Both the position numbers and the translations under genes were made by a program. Under the pieces are notes generated by a model. The model worked only from the letters and a program-made list of their open reading frames with translations. It had not been told where the DNA came from and did not search any database. Below, piece by piece: positions 1-9,378 of a DNA stretch of 64,000 nt (position 1 is its first letter; each line of letters starts with the position of its first letter). The stretch comes from Planctomycetota bacterium (lineage in GTDB: Bacteria; Planctomycetota; Planctomycetia; JALXBF01). The stretch spans positions 32,982 to 96,981 of the forward strand of contig JALXBF010000181.1 of assembly GCA_026991575.1 (NCBI GenBank). Direction: 5' to 3'.

Positions 1-1305
1 AGCCGGTACGGCCATGATGGCGCCGGTGCCGTAGGTGACCAGCACGTAATCGGCGATCCAGACGGGGATCCGTTCCCCGTTGACCGGGTTGATGGCGTAG
101 GCTCCGGTGAACACCCCTGTCTTCTCGCCGACCCCCGCGATCCGCTCCTCTTCGCTCATGCGACGCACCCGCTCCTGGTACGCGGCCACGGCTTCGCGCG
201 GCGTTACAGCCGGCGGTGATCCTTTCCACGCTTCCGGTGTTCCCTCCGGCCATTGGTCCGGCACGATGCATCGGTCGCTGTCCAGTGTGACGAGCGGGTG
301 CTCGGGGGCAAGCACCATGTAGGTGGCTCCGAAGAGGGTGTCGGGACGGGTGGTGTAGATCCGGATCACTGTTTCGTCCGGCTGTTCCGGATACCCTTCC
401 ACGCGGCGTCGGGCGATCCATTGCTTGAGGCTGTCGAGGTCAGAGGCAGCGCGGCCGGCGATCGGGAAGTCGACTTCGGCGCCTTCGCTACGGCCGATCC
501 AGTTCCGCTGCATTTCCTTGATGGAGTCGGGCCAGTCGAGCAGGTCGAGGTCTTCGAGCAGCCGGTCGGCGTAGGCGGTAATACGCAGCATCCACTGCCT
601 GAGCGGGATGCGTTCCACCGGGTGCCCCCCTCGCTCGGATCGGCCACCGATGACCTCTTCGTCAGCCAGCACGGTCCCAAGGGCGGGGCACCAGTTCACG
701 GGCGCTTCGGCTTGGTAGGCCAGGCGGAAGCGGTCCTGGTACCGGCGCACTGCCTCCTCACCTTGCTGACGCACCGAGTCGGGGATCGGAAGCTCGGCGA
801 TCGGGCGGCCCTTGCCCCGGCGCCTACGCCCATTGGGATCCACCCACTCGTAGTCCGGGTCATACCAAGTGTCGAAGATGACCAGAAAGATCCACTGTGT
901 CCAGCGGTAGTAGTCCGGGTCCGTGGTCGCGAATTCGCGGTCCCAGTCGTAGCTGAAACCGAATCGCTTGATCTGACGACGAATGTTCTCGATGTTACGC
1001 TCGGTCGTGACGCGTGGGTGAGTTCCGGTCTGGATGGCGTACTGTTCGGCGGGCAGACCGAAGGCGTCGTAGCCCATCGGATGGAGTACGTTCCACCCGC
1101 GCATGCGCATGTAGCGCGAGTAGATATCGGTGGCGGTGTAGCCCTCCGGGTGGCCCACGTGCAGCCCCTCACCGGACGGGTACGGGAACATGTCCAGCAC
1201 GTACAGCTTCTTCCTGTGCGGATCCTCAGTAGCGCGAAATGTCTTGTGCTCTTCCCAGTACTGCTGCCACTTCCGTTCGATGCGTTGTGGGTCGTATCTC
1301 GGCAT
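1..1305 (-). CDS. leuS: Leucyl-tRNA synthetase, N-terminal half (cut by window edge)
   Basis: This is the amino-terminal 435 codons of a class I aminoacyl-tRNA synthetase that charges tRNA-Leu in the cytoplasm. Translation of the minus strand gives [17 protein letters not shown], then [19 protein letters not shown] around residues 38-55, which holds the ATP-binding HIGH-type motif (HVGHP). The threonine-rich editing-site motif TTRPDT of the CP1 domain also falls inside the window. The start at 1305 is well supported by a GGAGGAG Shine-Dalgarno at 1311-1317. The KMSKS motif and anticodon-binding domain lie beyond position 1. The long open frames on the opposite strand (253-1668) and in another minus frame (696-1559) are shadows of this gene. 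The assignment is very secure. Confidence 0.97.
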   Translation of the reverse strand, partial: MPRYDPQRIERKWQQYWEEHKTFRATEDPHRKKLYVLDMFPYPSGEGLHVGHPEGYTATDIYSRYMRMRGWNVLHPMGYDAFGLPAEQYAIQTGTHPRVTTERNIENIRRQIKRFGFSYDWDREFATTDPDYYRWTQWIFLVIFDTWYDPDYEWVDPNGRRRRGKGRPIAELPIPDSVRQQGEEAVRRYQDRFRLAYQAEAPVNWCPALGTVLADEEVIGGRSERGGHPVERIPLRQWMLRITAYADRLLEDLDLLDWPDSIKEMQRNWIGRSEGAEVDFPIAGRAASDLDSLKQWIARRRVEGYPEQPDETVIRIYTTRPDTLFGATYMVLAPEHPLVTLDSDRCIVPDQWPEGTPEAWKGSPPAVTPREAVAAYQERVRRMSEEERIAGVGEKTGVFTGAYAINPVNGERIPVWIADYVLVTYGTGAIMAVPA

Positions 1306-1453
1306 GCACGCTCCTCCGACACGCCCGGCTGCGGACCGCGCGAAACATACATTCTAGATCTGCCGCCGCGCCTGAACCTGTTTTCGATTACAATTCTTTG
1401 GGTCCGCGGTTGGTCTTGGCGGCGAGGGCATGGTGCAGCCAGAGAGGTGGCCG

Positions 1454-1954
1454 ATGGTTTGGTGGGTGGCACTGGTTCTTGGTGCGTTCTTGCTGGGCTG
1501 CCTGCTGCTTTGGCGGCCCCTAAGTGGCTTCTTCCAGGACGTCCGTGCGGAAAAGGCAAAGGAGCTGTTTGCTCTGGAGCGGGAGCGGCTGGAGGCGAAG
1601 TTCGGCGACGTAGCAGCCGCGTCGGGCCGACCGCGGGGGCTGCGTTGGAAGCACATCGAATGGGATGACGGGGTAGTTTTCCTGCGTGGCAAGGCCAATG
1701 GCGAGCTGGTTGCCTTGGTAGGGATCACGATCTTTTTTGAGCCGATCGAGGGGGAGGCGCTGGAGCGCAATCCCAATGCCCGCGTGCCACGCGACGCGAC
1801 AGCCGTGTTCCAGTTCACCAACCAGCACTGGGTGGCCACAGGACGCGTGCTGTTCAACATGGATCCGGCGCTCGCCGTTCGGCACTATGAGTCGAAGTAT
1901 GAAGTGTTGACGATTGTCCAAGGCGGCAAGCAGCAGCACGCCGATAATGCGTAG
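1454..1954 (+). CDS. Small membrane-anchored conserved protein
   Basis: I do not recognise the family of this 166-residue protein. It begins MVWWVALVLGAFLLGCLLLWRP, a single N-terminal transmembrane helix, followed by a charged, probably helical stretch (residues 25-45) and a soluble domain of about 110 residues with alternating hydrophobic and charged strands. The predicted topology is an N-terminal anchor with the remainder on one face of the membrane. An ATG at 1430 is also open, but the ATG at 1454 has GAGAGG at 1442-1447 at good spacing and places the helix at the very N-terminus. It is transcribed divergently from leuS. No catalytic motif is visible. Confidence 0.7.
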   Translation: MVWWVALVLGAFLLGCLLLWRPLSGFFQDVRAEKAKELFALERERLEAKFGDVAAASGRPRGLRWKHIEWDDGVVFLRGKANGELVALVGITIFFEPIEGEALERNPNARVPRDATAVFQFTNQHWVATGRVLFNMDPALAVRHYESKYEVLTIVQGGKQQHADNA

Positions 1955-2044
1955 ACGGCGGCGAATAGTCGTCTGAATGGGCAGCCGATGATGGCCGGCT
2001 GCACAGCGACGAGCTTGGGCGGCCTGGTCCCCTGAGAGGGTTCC

Positions 2045-2770
2045 ATGACGCCGTTAGAACCGCAAGATGCTGTTGCCGGCGAGTCACAGGCGGCTCGCGA
2101 GCAAGGAGGAGCCGTTGAAGAGCTGTGTGGCTACTGTGGCGAACCGCTGGTGCCCGCTGCGAATTTCTGCCACCGCTGTGGCGCCCAGGTGCTCCGAGAC
2201 GGGACACGTCCGCTCCAGCCGCCACCTCCCGCCGCGCCGCTGCGGTCAACTGCAGCCGAGCCGGTTTTAGGCGATGGCGAGCTGCTCTGGCAGGCGCGGC
2301 CCAGCACGCGGGCAATTGCCGAACCGGTCGTGCTGTTGGCCGTAATCGCAGGTCTTGCTGCCGTGCCGATCAGTTTCCTGGAGCCTGCCCAGCGCGCGTG
2401 GGCTACACTCTACTTGGCAGGGTTTCTGGTCCTGGTGGGGCTCCTGCGCATTCCGCCACGCTGGTACATCTGCGCCACTCATTCCTACCGCCTCACGACG
2501 AGAGCACTCTGGGTGCGCACCGGCTTAGTGCGGGAGGTGAAAGATCGATACGCGTTGCGCGAGTTTGTGAGCCTGTCGGTCAGCCGGTCGTTCTTGGACC
2601 GGGTCTTTGGGATCGGGTCCATCGAGCTACATTTCGTCCGTCCCGGAATGGCGCCTGTCGTCCTCTACTACGTGGCGGATCCCGATCGCGTGGCTGAGCT
2701 GCTGGACCAGGCGATTTCGGCGGCAGCAGCCGAACGGCGCACGGTCGTACACGAGTCGGCCAACGCCTAG
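2045..2770 (+). CDS. Zinc-ribbon and PH-domain membrane protein
   Basis: The 241-residue protein starts with a short acidic segment, then a zinc-ribbon with two Cys pairs (CGYC near residue 28 and CHRC near 42). A proline-rich linker leads to two transmembrane helices (about residues 93-112 and 117-137) and a C-terminal domain of the bacterial PH type (bPH/DUF304-like), recognisable by YRLTTRALWVRTGLVREVKDRYALREFVSLSV and the closing VADPDRVAELLDQAI. Such proteins are membrane-embedded with cytosolic PH domains and unknown substrate. GAGAGGG just upstream supports the start. It converges on the 950-residue gene with only 10 bp between stops. Confidence 0.8.
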   Translation: MTPLEPQDAVAGESQAAREQGGAVEELCGYCGEPLVPAANFCHRCGAQVLRDGTRPLQPPPPAAPLRSTAAEPVLGDGELLWQARPSTRAIAEPVVLLAVIAGLAAVPISFLEPAQRAWATLYLAGFLVLVGLLRIPPRWYICATHSYRLTTRALWVRTGLVREVKDRYALREFVSLSVSRSFLDRVFGIGSIELHFVRPGMAPVVLYYVADPDRVAELLDQAISAAAAERRTVVHESANA

Positions 2771-2780
2771 TGCGCGATGC

Positions 2781-5633
2781 TCACTGACCGTACACAGCTT
2801 CGACCACTTTCCGACCGCCAGCGACCCGCAACAGCACGACAATCGACTTCTTAGGCCCCTCGTAGTGCCAGACCTCCAGCACGCCCGTTGCCGTGCCGAT
2901 CCGTGCCAGCTTACTTGGTGTGCCCCCCATGACGACCCTGACTTCCTCGGCCGTATCGCCTACTCGGGGCGTGCTGCGCTGTGGCACCGGATGGGGCGTC
3001 TGGCTCTCGGTCACCGGTCGCCCTTGGGGGTCATACCACACGCCCCGCCGCAACCGGTAGCCCAGTTCGCGGAGCCGCCGACTTGCTTCCGGATGCGTCG
3101 GCTCGTGCCGGACGATGTCCACCAGCAGGGGAATGGCCGCATCGCGGTCTCTAAGGAGATCCTGGTAGTCGCGTGCCAGAGCGAGCCGGCCAGCGAGGTC
3201 GTCTGCCGGCAGCAACGCTTCACGCCGCTTCAGCCACGCGCGCAGGAAGTCACGGGCTCGTTCGGCGTCGCGTTTCTTGATCAGCTCATAAAGCTGCAGC
3301 ACGTCCGTGCGAGACAGCTTGTCAAGTCGGTCGCGATGGTAGCCAATCCAATCATCGAATAGCCTGACCGCGATTTGCGGCTCGTCCGGCACCAACCGAT
3401 CCGCCTCCTCAACCAGTGACAACCACTGCTCCGGCACAAGTTCCCGCCGGCGGGCTTGGAGATAACGGGCCAGTGCACGTCGCATGAGCAGTCGTTCCAG
3501 TTCGGCTCGGACCGCCGGTTGCTTCTCGTACAGCTCGTCCGGTTTACCCTGGCGAAAGCTCTCCACCACCTGGCGATTCACCGAGCGAACCGGTTTGCCA
3601 GCGTTGGGCAGCCTGCGGCTGATCTGCCCGGTGAGTTGGTGCCAGGTGTCGGCCCGGATTTCCCCCTTCTGATCTAGCCGATTTAGCTCCCACCACAGCA
3701 CGCGGAACCAGCCGATGCGGCGCTGCTCGTCGGTCAAGTCACTCTCGTACTTCTGCAGTAGCTTTCTCAGCGACGCGGCATCGCCGCGACGCACGGCCGC
3801 AAACTCGGCACGTCGAGCTGCCTCGACGGCCTCTCCGGCAAGCTTTCCGAGTTCGGGCACCCGGTAGCGCCGAGCCAGGTCCTCCGCCCAACGGGCCAGC
3901 CTGAGCCAGACCGCCGGATCGGCCCCTTGACGCGCAAGCTCTGCCGCCGTCTGGCGGAAGAGGGTTACCGGGTCAGGCGCTCTGGTGACCTCTCTGGTCT
4001 CCAGCACCAGGAACCCGTTGCGTTTGTACAGAACCCCTTCGACGAAAAGCCACCGCGGAGCGGGGGGCAGTCGCGTGTCGCCGATCAGCTGAATGCGCAC
4101 GTCGCACTGGTGCAGCAGCAGCTGCCACTTGGTGATTCGCGCCTTGTATTTGCCGTAGACGCGAACCTTCATGCCGATCAGGTCTGTCCGCCCGTTGAGT
4201 TCGTGGGCGGCGAGCGTTCCGTCCAGTAGCCGCAACGGCTTCGTTCCCTGCTGCTGCCACTCTGCTGCCGATGCCCGGCGGGTCAACAGCCCCAGGGTCC
4301 ATGGCCACGCTGCCGGGAACGGCGGCGCGAACGCGGACTGGTCCACAGTTGGTTCGCTGCGCTCGGTGCCCGTTACGGCAGCATGCTGAGCCCGGACGGC
4401 CGCCTCCGTCTGCTCGTCAACAGGCCAAGCCAATGCTTGTAACAGATCCGTCGACGTGATCAGTCGCGCTGCTTCTCCATCTAGCAGGACGGTCAGGCGA
4501 CCGGCTGCATCAGCACGCACATCCTCGATGGGCGCAATGAGCACGATGCGGTCCGGCACCGCAGCTAGCTTGGCAAGCTCCCCTTGCTCGGTCAGCCGCC
4601 AAGTGACGTCACGGCCACGTAGTTTCAGGTTTAGCTCAAAGCTGGATGTTCCGCCGGTCGGCGCCTCAATCAACACCGTCCCGCCGCGATAGACCGAGGC
4701 GAACGTCTCCTGCCAGCCGTCACGTCCGTACTCGTCGAAGAGCTGATGGGGTGAGACTGGTAGGAGGCGGTCCGTGGCGAGCACCTCTTCGGTGAGGTGC
4801 CGAACGTAGCTGTCAGTGCCGGCGTGCTGGTCGACCCAGCCAAGCGCTTGCTTGACCCGGCGAAACGCGGCAATGGCTGCTCGTAGATCGTGTTCCTGCA
4901 GCGCACGCTGGCCGGCGCGATACTGCTCGACAAGCACCCGGCGGAACCTGGCCCGCCGGCTGTTCCAGACCAGGGCAACCAGTGTTGCCAGGATGACCAG
5001 GCTCACGGTGAGCACCAGGACACTGCGCCGCTGCCACCACGGGCGGACCGGGGCCGTTGGCAAGATGACGCGACGCTCCTGGGTCAGGGGCACTCCGGCG
5101 GTCGAAGCCGCGGCGGCCGGCTCAGCCATGGGCCTGCCGGAGACAGGGGCTGGCGCCGAGGGCGGTGGCGGGGGCGATGACGCCGGTTCGCCCTCGGCGG
5201 CACCTGCGGTTGGGGGAGCCCCAGCCGGTGCTTCTACTACGGGATCGGCGAGCTGCTCCGGTGCCGGCGATGGCAAAGTGCTCTCGCCCTGGGCCGCGGC
5301 TGCTGTTTCTTCCTCCTCGAGTGGTGCCGGTTCCAGCGGCTGCGGTGGAGGAGGCGGCGTGGGGTAGGGGCTAACAGGGTAGACGAAAAGCGTCAGCTTG
5401 CAGGAGGGGCACGTTACGGTCTTGCGGTACCGCTGACGCTCCGTCTCGAACTCTTCGCCGCAGTCGCAGCGCAGCAGTGCCTTCTCCTGCGCGCCGGCCG
5501 GCCCCTCCGGCCGCCGCCGCAGGTGCCTCAACAGCGTGTTGCTTTGCTTCAACCACGACCGTAACAGGCTCATGCCGTACAGATTGTAACGGGGCATTAG
5601 CATATCATGGAAAGTGTCCTCGGAGTGCGTCAT
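2781..5633 (-). CDS. Large membrane-anchored protein with N-terminal Cys4 motif
   Basis: This 950-residue protein has no family I can name. Visible modules: a Cys4 zinc-binding element (C56, C58, C75, C78; RCDCGEEF...CPSC), a Pro/Ala/Glu-rich disordered segment (about 87-195), one transmembrane helix (about 204-223), and a long alpha-helical extracytoplasmic region rich in Arg/Leu/Glu that looks repeat-like (about 580-870). The final 90 residues contain VGDTAEEVRVVMGGTPSKL and LEVWHYEG, resembling the SmpA/BamE fold, where a small lipoprotein domain assists outer-membrane assembly; this is an inference from pattern only. The start is uncertain: in-frame ATGs at 5633, 5603, 5597 and 5573 are possible and none has a strong ribosome binding site. 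Confidence 0.75.
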   Translation of the reverse strand: MTHSEDTFHDMLMPRYNLYGMSLLRSWLKQSNTLLRHLRRRPEGPAGAQEKALLRCDCGEEFETERQRYRKTVTCPSCKLTLFVYPVSPYPTPPPPPQPLEPAPLEEEETAAAAQGESTLPSPAPEQLADPVVEAPAGAPPTAGAAEGEPASSPPPPPSAPAPVSGRPMAEPAAAASTAGVPLTQERRVILPTAPVRPWWQRRSVLVLTVSLVILATLVALVWNSRRARFRRVLVEQYRAGQRALQEHDLRAAIAAFRRVKQALGWVDQHAGTDSYVRHLTEEVLATDRLLPVSPHQLFDEYGRDGWQETFASVYRGGTVLIEAPTGGTSSFELNLKLRGRDVTWRLTEQGELAKLAAVPDRIVLIAPIEDVRADAAGRLTVLLDGEAARLITSTDLLQALAWPVDEQTEAAVRAQHAAVTGTERSEPTVDQSAFAPPFPAAWPWTLGLLTRRASAAEWQQQGTKPLRLLDGTLAAHELNGRTDLIGMKVRVYGKYKARITKWQLLLHQCDVRIQLIGDTRLPPAPRWLFVEGVLYKRNGFLVLETREVTRAPDPVTLFRQTAAELARQGADPAVWLRLARWAEDLARRYRVPELGKLAGEAVEAARRAEFAAVRRGDAASLRKLLQKYESDLTDEQRRIGWFRVLWWELNRLDQKGEIRADTWHQLTGQISRRLPNAGKPVRSVNRQVVESFRQGKPDELYEKQPAVRAELERLLMRRALARYLQARRRELVPEQWLSLVEEADRLVPDEPQIAVRLFDDWIGYHRDRLDKLSRTDVLQLYELIKKRDAERARDFLRAWLKRREALLPADDLAGRLALARDYQDLLRDRDAAIPLLVDIVRHEPTHPEASRRLRELGYRLRRGVWYDPQGRPVTESQTPHPVPQRSTPRVGDTAEEVRVVMGGTPSKLARIGTATGVLEVWHYEGPKKSIVVLLRVAGGRKVVEAVYGQ

Positions 5634-5788
5634 GGCAACGGCTTCCGAGCCGCAGCAGCTGCGGCAGCCGCCGATGCTGCCGTGAGCCGCTTGACAGTTC
5701 GGTGGTTTCCGCCCTTCGGACCGGCTAGCCCGCCTGATCGTCGCTGAAAAGAAGCCGCAGCAGACTGGTGCAACAAAGCATGTGGTCC

Positions 5789-5795
5789 AGGGAGG
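5789..5795 (+). promoter_or_regulatory. Shine-Dalgarno deciding a TTG start
   Basis: AGGGAGG lies 8 nt upstream of the TTG at 5804. The upstream in-frame GTG (5768) and ATG (5780) lack a comparable site, and starting at either would put 8-12 extra residues, including an acidic Glu, ahead of the signal peptide. Confidence 0.6.
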
Positions 5796-5803
5796 CTACA
5801 AAC

Positions 5804-8800
5804 TTGTTTAGCCGTGTTTCCACCGTTTCACTTGCCGCTTCGTGCGCAGCGCTTCTGCTCGTTGGCCAGCCGGCCTACGCTCAGCTGCCGCCGCAACAGG
5901 CGCTACAGGCACTCGAGAGCCGACCGGACTTGAAGGTGACTCTGTTTGCCTCTGAACCGCTAATTACGAACCCGACCTGTATCGACGTCGACGCCTACGG
6001 TCGCGTCTGGGTATGCGAGGGCCAGTGGTACCGGAAGGCGGCCAAGGATCCACCGGCAGACCGGATTAAGGTTCTGGAGGACACCGATGGCGATGGCCGT
6101 GCAGACAGGGTGACCGTTTTTGCGGAAGGCCTGCTCGTGCCGATTGGGATCTGCGTGGCGGGAGAGAAGGTGTATGTGGCGGAGGCGCCGAACGTGTGGG
6201 TCTTCGAGGACAAGGACGGTGATTTGAAGGCAGACGGGCCGCCGAAGGCGTTGCTGACCGGGTTCAACGGTCGAAACCACGACCACGGCGTCCACGGGCT
6301 GGTGCTCGGCCCGGATCACAAGCTCTACATGACGGTCGGTGACAAGGGCTTTGACGTTACCGGCCCGGATGGTCGCCGTGTCCGCTACCAGTGGGGCGCG
6401 ATGCTTCGCTGTGAGCTGGACGGTTCACAGCTGGAGGCGTTCGCCGTTAACTTCCGCAACCCGTATGAGCTGGCGGTCGATTCGTTCGGCAACGTCTGGT
6501 GTAGCGACAACGACCGCGATGGCCTGCGGAGCGTGCGTGTGTGCTGGATTCTCGAAGGCGGCAACTACGGCTGGTACGGCCAACCGGTGTTGATCCGCAA
6601 TCCCGACGGCAGCTACGACCCTCGCTACCACTGGCGGGTTTTCCGGTTCGGGATCGTTCCCTACGTGCTCATCACCGGCTTCGGTTCGCCGTGCGGCATG
6701 ACGTTTTACGAAGGGACGCTGCTGCCGGCGGATCTGCGCGGCCAACTGCTGCATGCCGACGCGGGCCCCCGGCTGTTGCGGTGCTACCACGTGGCCCGCT
6801 ACGGCGCGGGGTACAGGGCCACGGCCGAGACCCTCCTCTCTGGAGAGAAGGACGCCTACTTCAGACCCGTGGATGTTTGCGTGGCACCGGACGGCGCAGT
6901 TTACGTGGCCGATTGGTACGATCAGGTCGTGGGGGGGCACGCTTACAACAATCCGAACCAGGGACGGATTTATCGGATCGAGCCGGCGGGGACGCGCCGT
7001 CGCGACCGGTGGCGGAAGCCACCGTTTCATTCCGTGGATCACGCACTGGAGGCGCTGGGCAGCGCCAATCTCGCAACCCAGTACCTCGCTCGGCAGACGC
7101 TAATCGAGGCGGGCCTGGCTGCGCTGGAGCCGCTGACCGTGCTTGCTCGCACCGCGCCAGCTCACGTAGCGGCCCGGGCCCTCTGGGTGCTGGACCGGCT
7201 CGGAGCACCGGGACAAGCAAGAGTGCTTCAGTATCTGAAGCATCCCGACCCACGGTTCCGGGCATTGGCCGTCCGCATCCTGCGCCGGCACGGCACGCGC
7301 TATGCCGCTGAGCTGTTCCGCCTCGTGGACGATCCCGCGCCAGAGGTGCGTCGTGAGCTACTGCTGGCCGCAGCGCGACTGGACGGCCCGGCCGTGGACA
7401 ACCACGTGCTGAAACTGGCGCAAAGCTGGGACGGTGCGGACCGTTTCTACCTGGAGGCTATCGGCATTGCCGCCCGGCAGAGCGACCGGCGGCGTGAATT
7501 GCTGGTCCGAGAACTTGTCTCCGATAGGCCGCGCTGGGGTGAGCGTGAGGTCATACTGCTGCGGCTTCTGCGCGGCGAAGAGCGAGCGGGCCGCGAGCTG
7601 CTGGCCGCGCTAGGCGACGGGCGGATCGCTGCTGAAGCGGAGCCGACCGTAGTGGATGCGTTCGGTCACACGCCGGATCCGAGAGCCGGTCGTGTGCTGG
7701 TACGGATCGCAGCCGACCGGCGGCGATCGCCGGAGAGCCGGGCTCGGGCCTTGGCGGCACTGCGCATCGGCCTCGGACAGCACTGGCAGGCGCTGCGCGG
7801 CGACCGTTCGCTGGTCGACGCCCTCACCGCCGCTCTGGCCGACGACAACCTCCTGCAGCTTGCGTGCACGATCATCGCGGAGCAACAGCTAACGGAACTG
7901 GCAGAGCCGCTAGGCACGCTGGCCACCGACTCAGATCGTCGGACGGAGTTCCGCCTGCTCGCGGTGCAGACGCTCGTCCGATTGGGCCAGCAAGAAGCGG
8001 GCGAACGGCTTGCCAGGCTGCTCTACGAGAAGGCGGCAGCAGACGACGATGCTGACCGCTTGCGCCATGAGGCCGCACGGGCGCTGGTGCGGTTGGGCCG
8101 CTATCAACTGCTGGCCAAGTTCTTCAACGACGAATCGGTACCGGTTACGGTCCGCAGCAGTATCGTCAAGACAGTCGCGGCCGAACGTGAGGGAGCGCTG
8201 TGGTTGCTGCCGCTGGTTCAGGGGCGGAAGCTTGGCGAGCCACTGCGCAAGGCGGCAATCCTTGCTGCCATCGAGCATGCCGACGTTAACGTTCGCGCGC
8301 TCTACGGGCCGCTGGCCGAAGGTATCGAGCGGCCCCGATCGCTGGGAGAGGTCGTTCGTCCAGAGCAGATTCTGACGCTTCCAGGCGATCCACAGCGCGG
8401 TAAGAAACTGTTCGAGTCCGGTGGCAATGCACCGTGTATCCGTTGCCACATGGTGCGGGGACGCGGGGGGGACATCGGACCGGACCTGTCTCAGATCGGC
8501 CGCAAGTATGACAAGGCGGCCATTCTGGACGCGATCCTTTTCCCGAGCAAGGCCATCGCTCCGGAGTTTCGCACCTACCTGGTGCTCACCCGAAGAGGGC
8601 GGATCTACGCGGGCTTTATCCGCCAGCGAAGCAAGCAGCGGGTCGTGTTGCACACAGCCGACGGCGAAATCGTGGCCCTGCGAGCAAGCGAGATCGAGGC
8701 GATGCGGCCACAGGATGCGTCAATCATGCCTGAGGCAACCATCGGTAGCATGACCGCTCAGGATGCGGCCGACCTTGTGGCCTACCTGGCCAGCCTTAAG

Positions 8801-9376
8801 GAGGAAACCGTGGTGGTCACGGGCTGGTGGGCGCTTGGACCGTTCGGTTTCCGGGACGACGAAGGCTTCGACCGGGTATACGCTCCGGAACGCCGCCCCG
8901 GGGCGGTCGACCTGGATCGCACCTATCGGGGACTGGGCAAGCGGCCGATTCGCTGGCAGCCCATAGGAACGATGCTCTTCAAGGGCTACCGAGGCATCGA
9001 TCTGGTGCGGCTCTGCCGAACACAGGGGGTTCGGACCAACCGGATCGTGTACTACCTGGCCGTTGGCATCCATTCCGAACGCGATCAGGAGGCCACGCTC
9101 CTGCTTGGCAGCGACGACGGCGTGAAGGTTTGGCTCAATGGCACGCTGGTACATGCCAAGCACGCGCACCGGGACGCGGTGTACGGCGAGGACGAGGTGC
9201 CGATCCGGTTGCGGCGTGGCATGAACCTGTTGTTCATCAAACTGGAACAACAGCAAGCCGGGGCGGGTCTGATTGCAGCGCTGGCTGTGCGCGCCGGTGT
9301 GCAGTTCGTGCCACCCGGGGCTGCTGTCATCCCGACCGGTGAGCAAAGGAGTAACGGCCCGGCCACGTGGAGGTAG
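5804..9376 (+). CDS. PVC-type membrane-bound dehydrogenase with HEAT repeats and cytochrome c site
   Basis: This secreted 1190-residue multidomain protein is typical of planctomycetes. With the TTG start it has a clean signal peptide (MFSRVSTVSLAAS...GQPAYA). Next comes an NHL-like/sorbosone-dehydrogenase-like propeller of about 400 residues (VTLFASEPLITNPTCIDVDAYGRVWV; VLEDTDGDGRAD), a long HEAT-type helical repeat region (roughly 430-830), and a cytochrome c-like domain with one CxxCH (C878, CIRCH) followed by GGDIGPDLSQIG. A further C-terminal beta domain (about 1000-1170) carries GSDDGVKVWLNG. The family is thought to oxidise sugars or alcohols in the periplasm and pass electrons to haem; the substrate is unknown. 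Its stop lies 2 bp before the next start, so the two genes are coupled. Confidence 0.9.
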   Translation: MFSRVSTVSLAASCAALLLVGQPAYAQLPPQQALQALESRPDLKVTLFASEPLITNPTCIDVDAYGRVWVCEGQWYRKAAKDPPADRIKVLEDTDGDGRADRVTVFAEGLLVPIGICVAGEKVYVAEAPNVWVFEDKDGDLKADGPPKALLTGFNGRNHDHGVHGLVLGPDHKLYMTVGDKGFDVTGPDGRRVRYQWGAMLRCELDGSQLEAFAVNFRNPYELAVDSFGNVWCSDNDRDGLRSVRVCWILEGGNYGWYGQPVLIRNPDGSYDPRYHWRVFRFGIVPYVLITGFGSPCGMTFYEGTLLPADLRGQLLHADAGPRLLRCYHVARYGAGYRATAETLLSGEKDAYFRPVDVCVAPDGAVYVADWYDQVVGGHAYNNPNQGRIYRIEPAGTRRRDRWRKPPFHSVDHALEALGSANLATQYLARQTLIEAGLAALEPLTVLARTAPAHVAARALWVLDRLGAPGQARVLQYLKHPDPRFRALAVRILRRHGTRYAAELFRLVDDPAPEVRRELLLAAARLDGPAVDNHVLKLAQSWDGADRFYLEAIGIAARQSDRRRELLVRELVSDRPRWGEREVILLRLLRGEERAGRELLAALGDGRIAAEAEPTVVDAFGHTPDPRAGRVLVRIAADRRRSPESRARALAALRIGLGQHWQALRGDRSLVDALTAALADDNLLQLACTIIAEQQLTELAEPLGTLATDSDRRTEFRLLAVQTLVRLGQQEAGERLARLLYEKAAADDDADRLRHEAARALVRLGRYQLLAKFFNDESVPVTVRSSIVKTVAAEREGALWLLPLVQGRKLGEPLRKAAILAAIEHADVNVRALYGPLAEGIERPRSLGEVVRPEQILTLPGDPQRGKKLFESGGNAPCIRCHMVRGRGGDIGPDLSQIGRKYDKAAILDAILFPSKAIAPEFRTYLVLTRRGRIYAGFIRQRSKQRVVLHTADGEIVALRASEIEAMRPQDASIMPEATIGSMTAQDAADLVAYLASLKEETVVVTGWWALGPFGFRDDEGFDRVYAPERRPGAVDLDRTYRGLGKRPIRWQPIGTMLFKGYRGIDLVRLCRTQGVRTNRIVYYLAVGIHSERDQEATLLLGSDDGVKVWLNGTLVHAKHAHRDAVYGEDEVPIRLRRGMNLLFIKLEQQQAGAGLIAALAVRAGVQFVPPGAAVIPTGEQRSNGPATWR
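9367..9373 (+). promoter_or_regulatory. Shine-Dalgarno overlapping the upstream stop region
   Basis: GTGGAGG sits within the last codons of the dehydrogenase gene, directly before its TAG at 9374-9376, and 5 nt before the GTG start at 9379. It argues for translational coupling and for GTG 9379 rather than GTG 9367 as the start. Confidence 0.6.
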
Positions 9377-9378
9377 CC

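Noticed and set aside
696..1559. Open frame of 287 codons on the minus strand
   Set aside because: It is a different frame of the leuS region with Arg/Ser/Thr-rich composition typical of shadow frames in high-GC DNA.
253..1668. Open frame of 471 codons on the plus strand
   Set aside because: It is antisense to leuS, which carries clear synthetase motifs, and has no ribosome binding site or family pattern.
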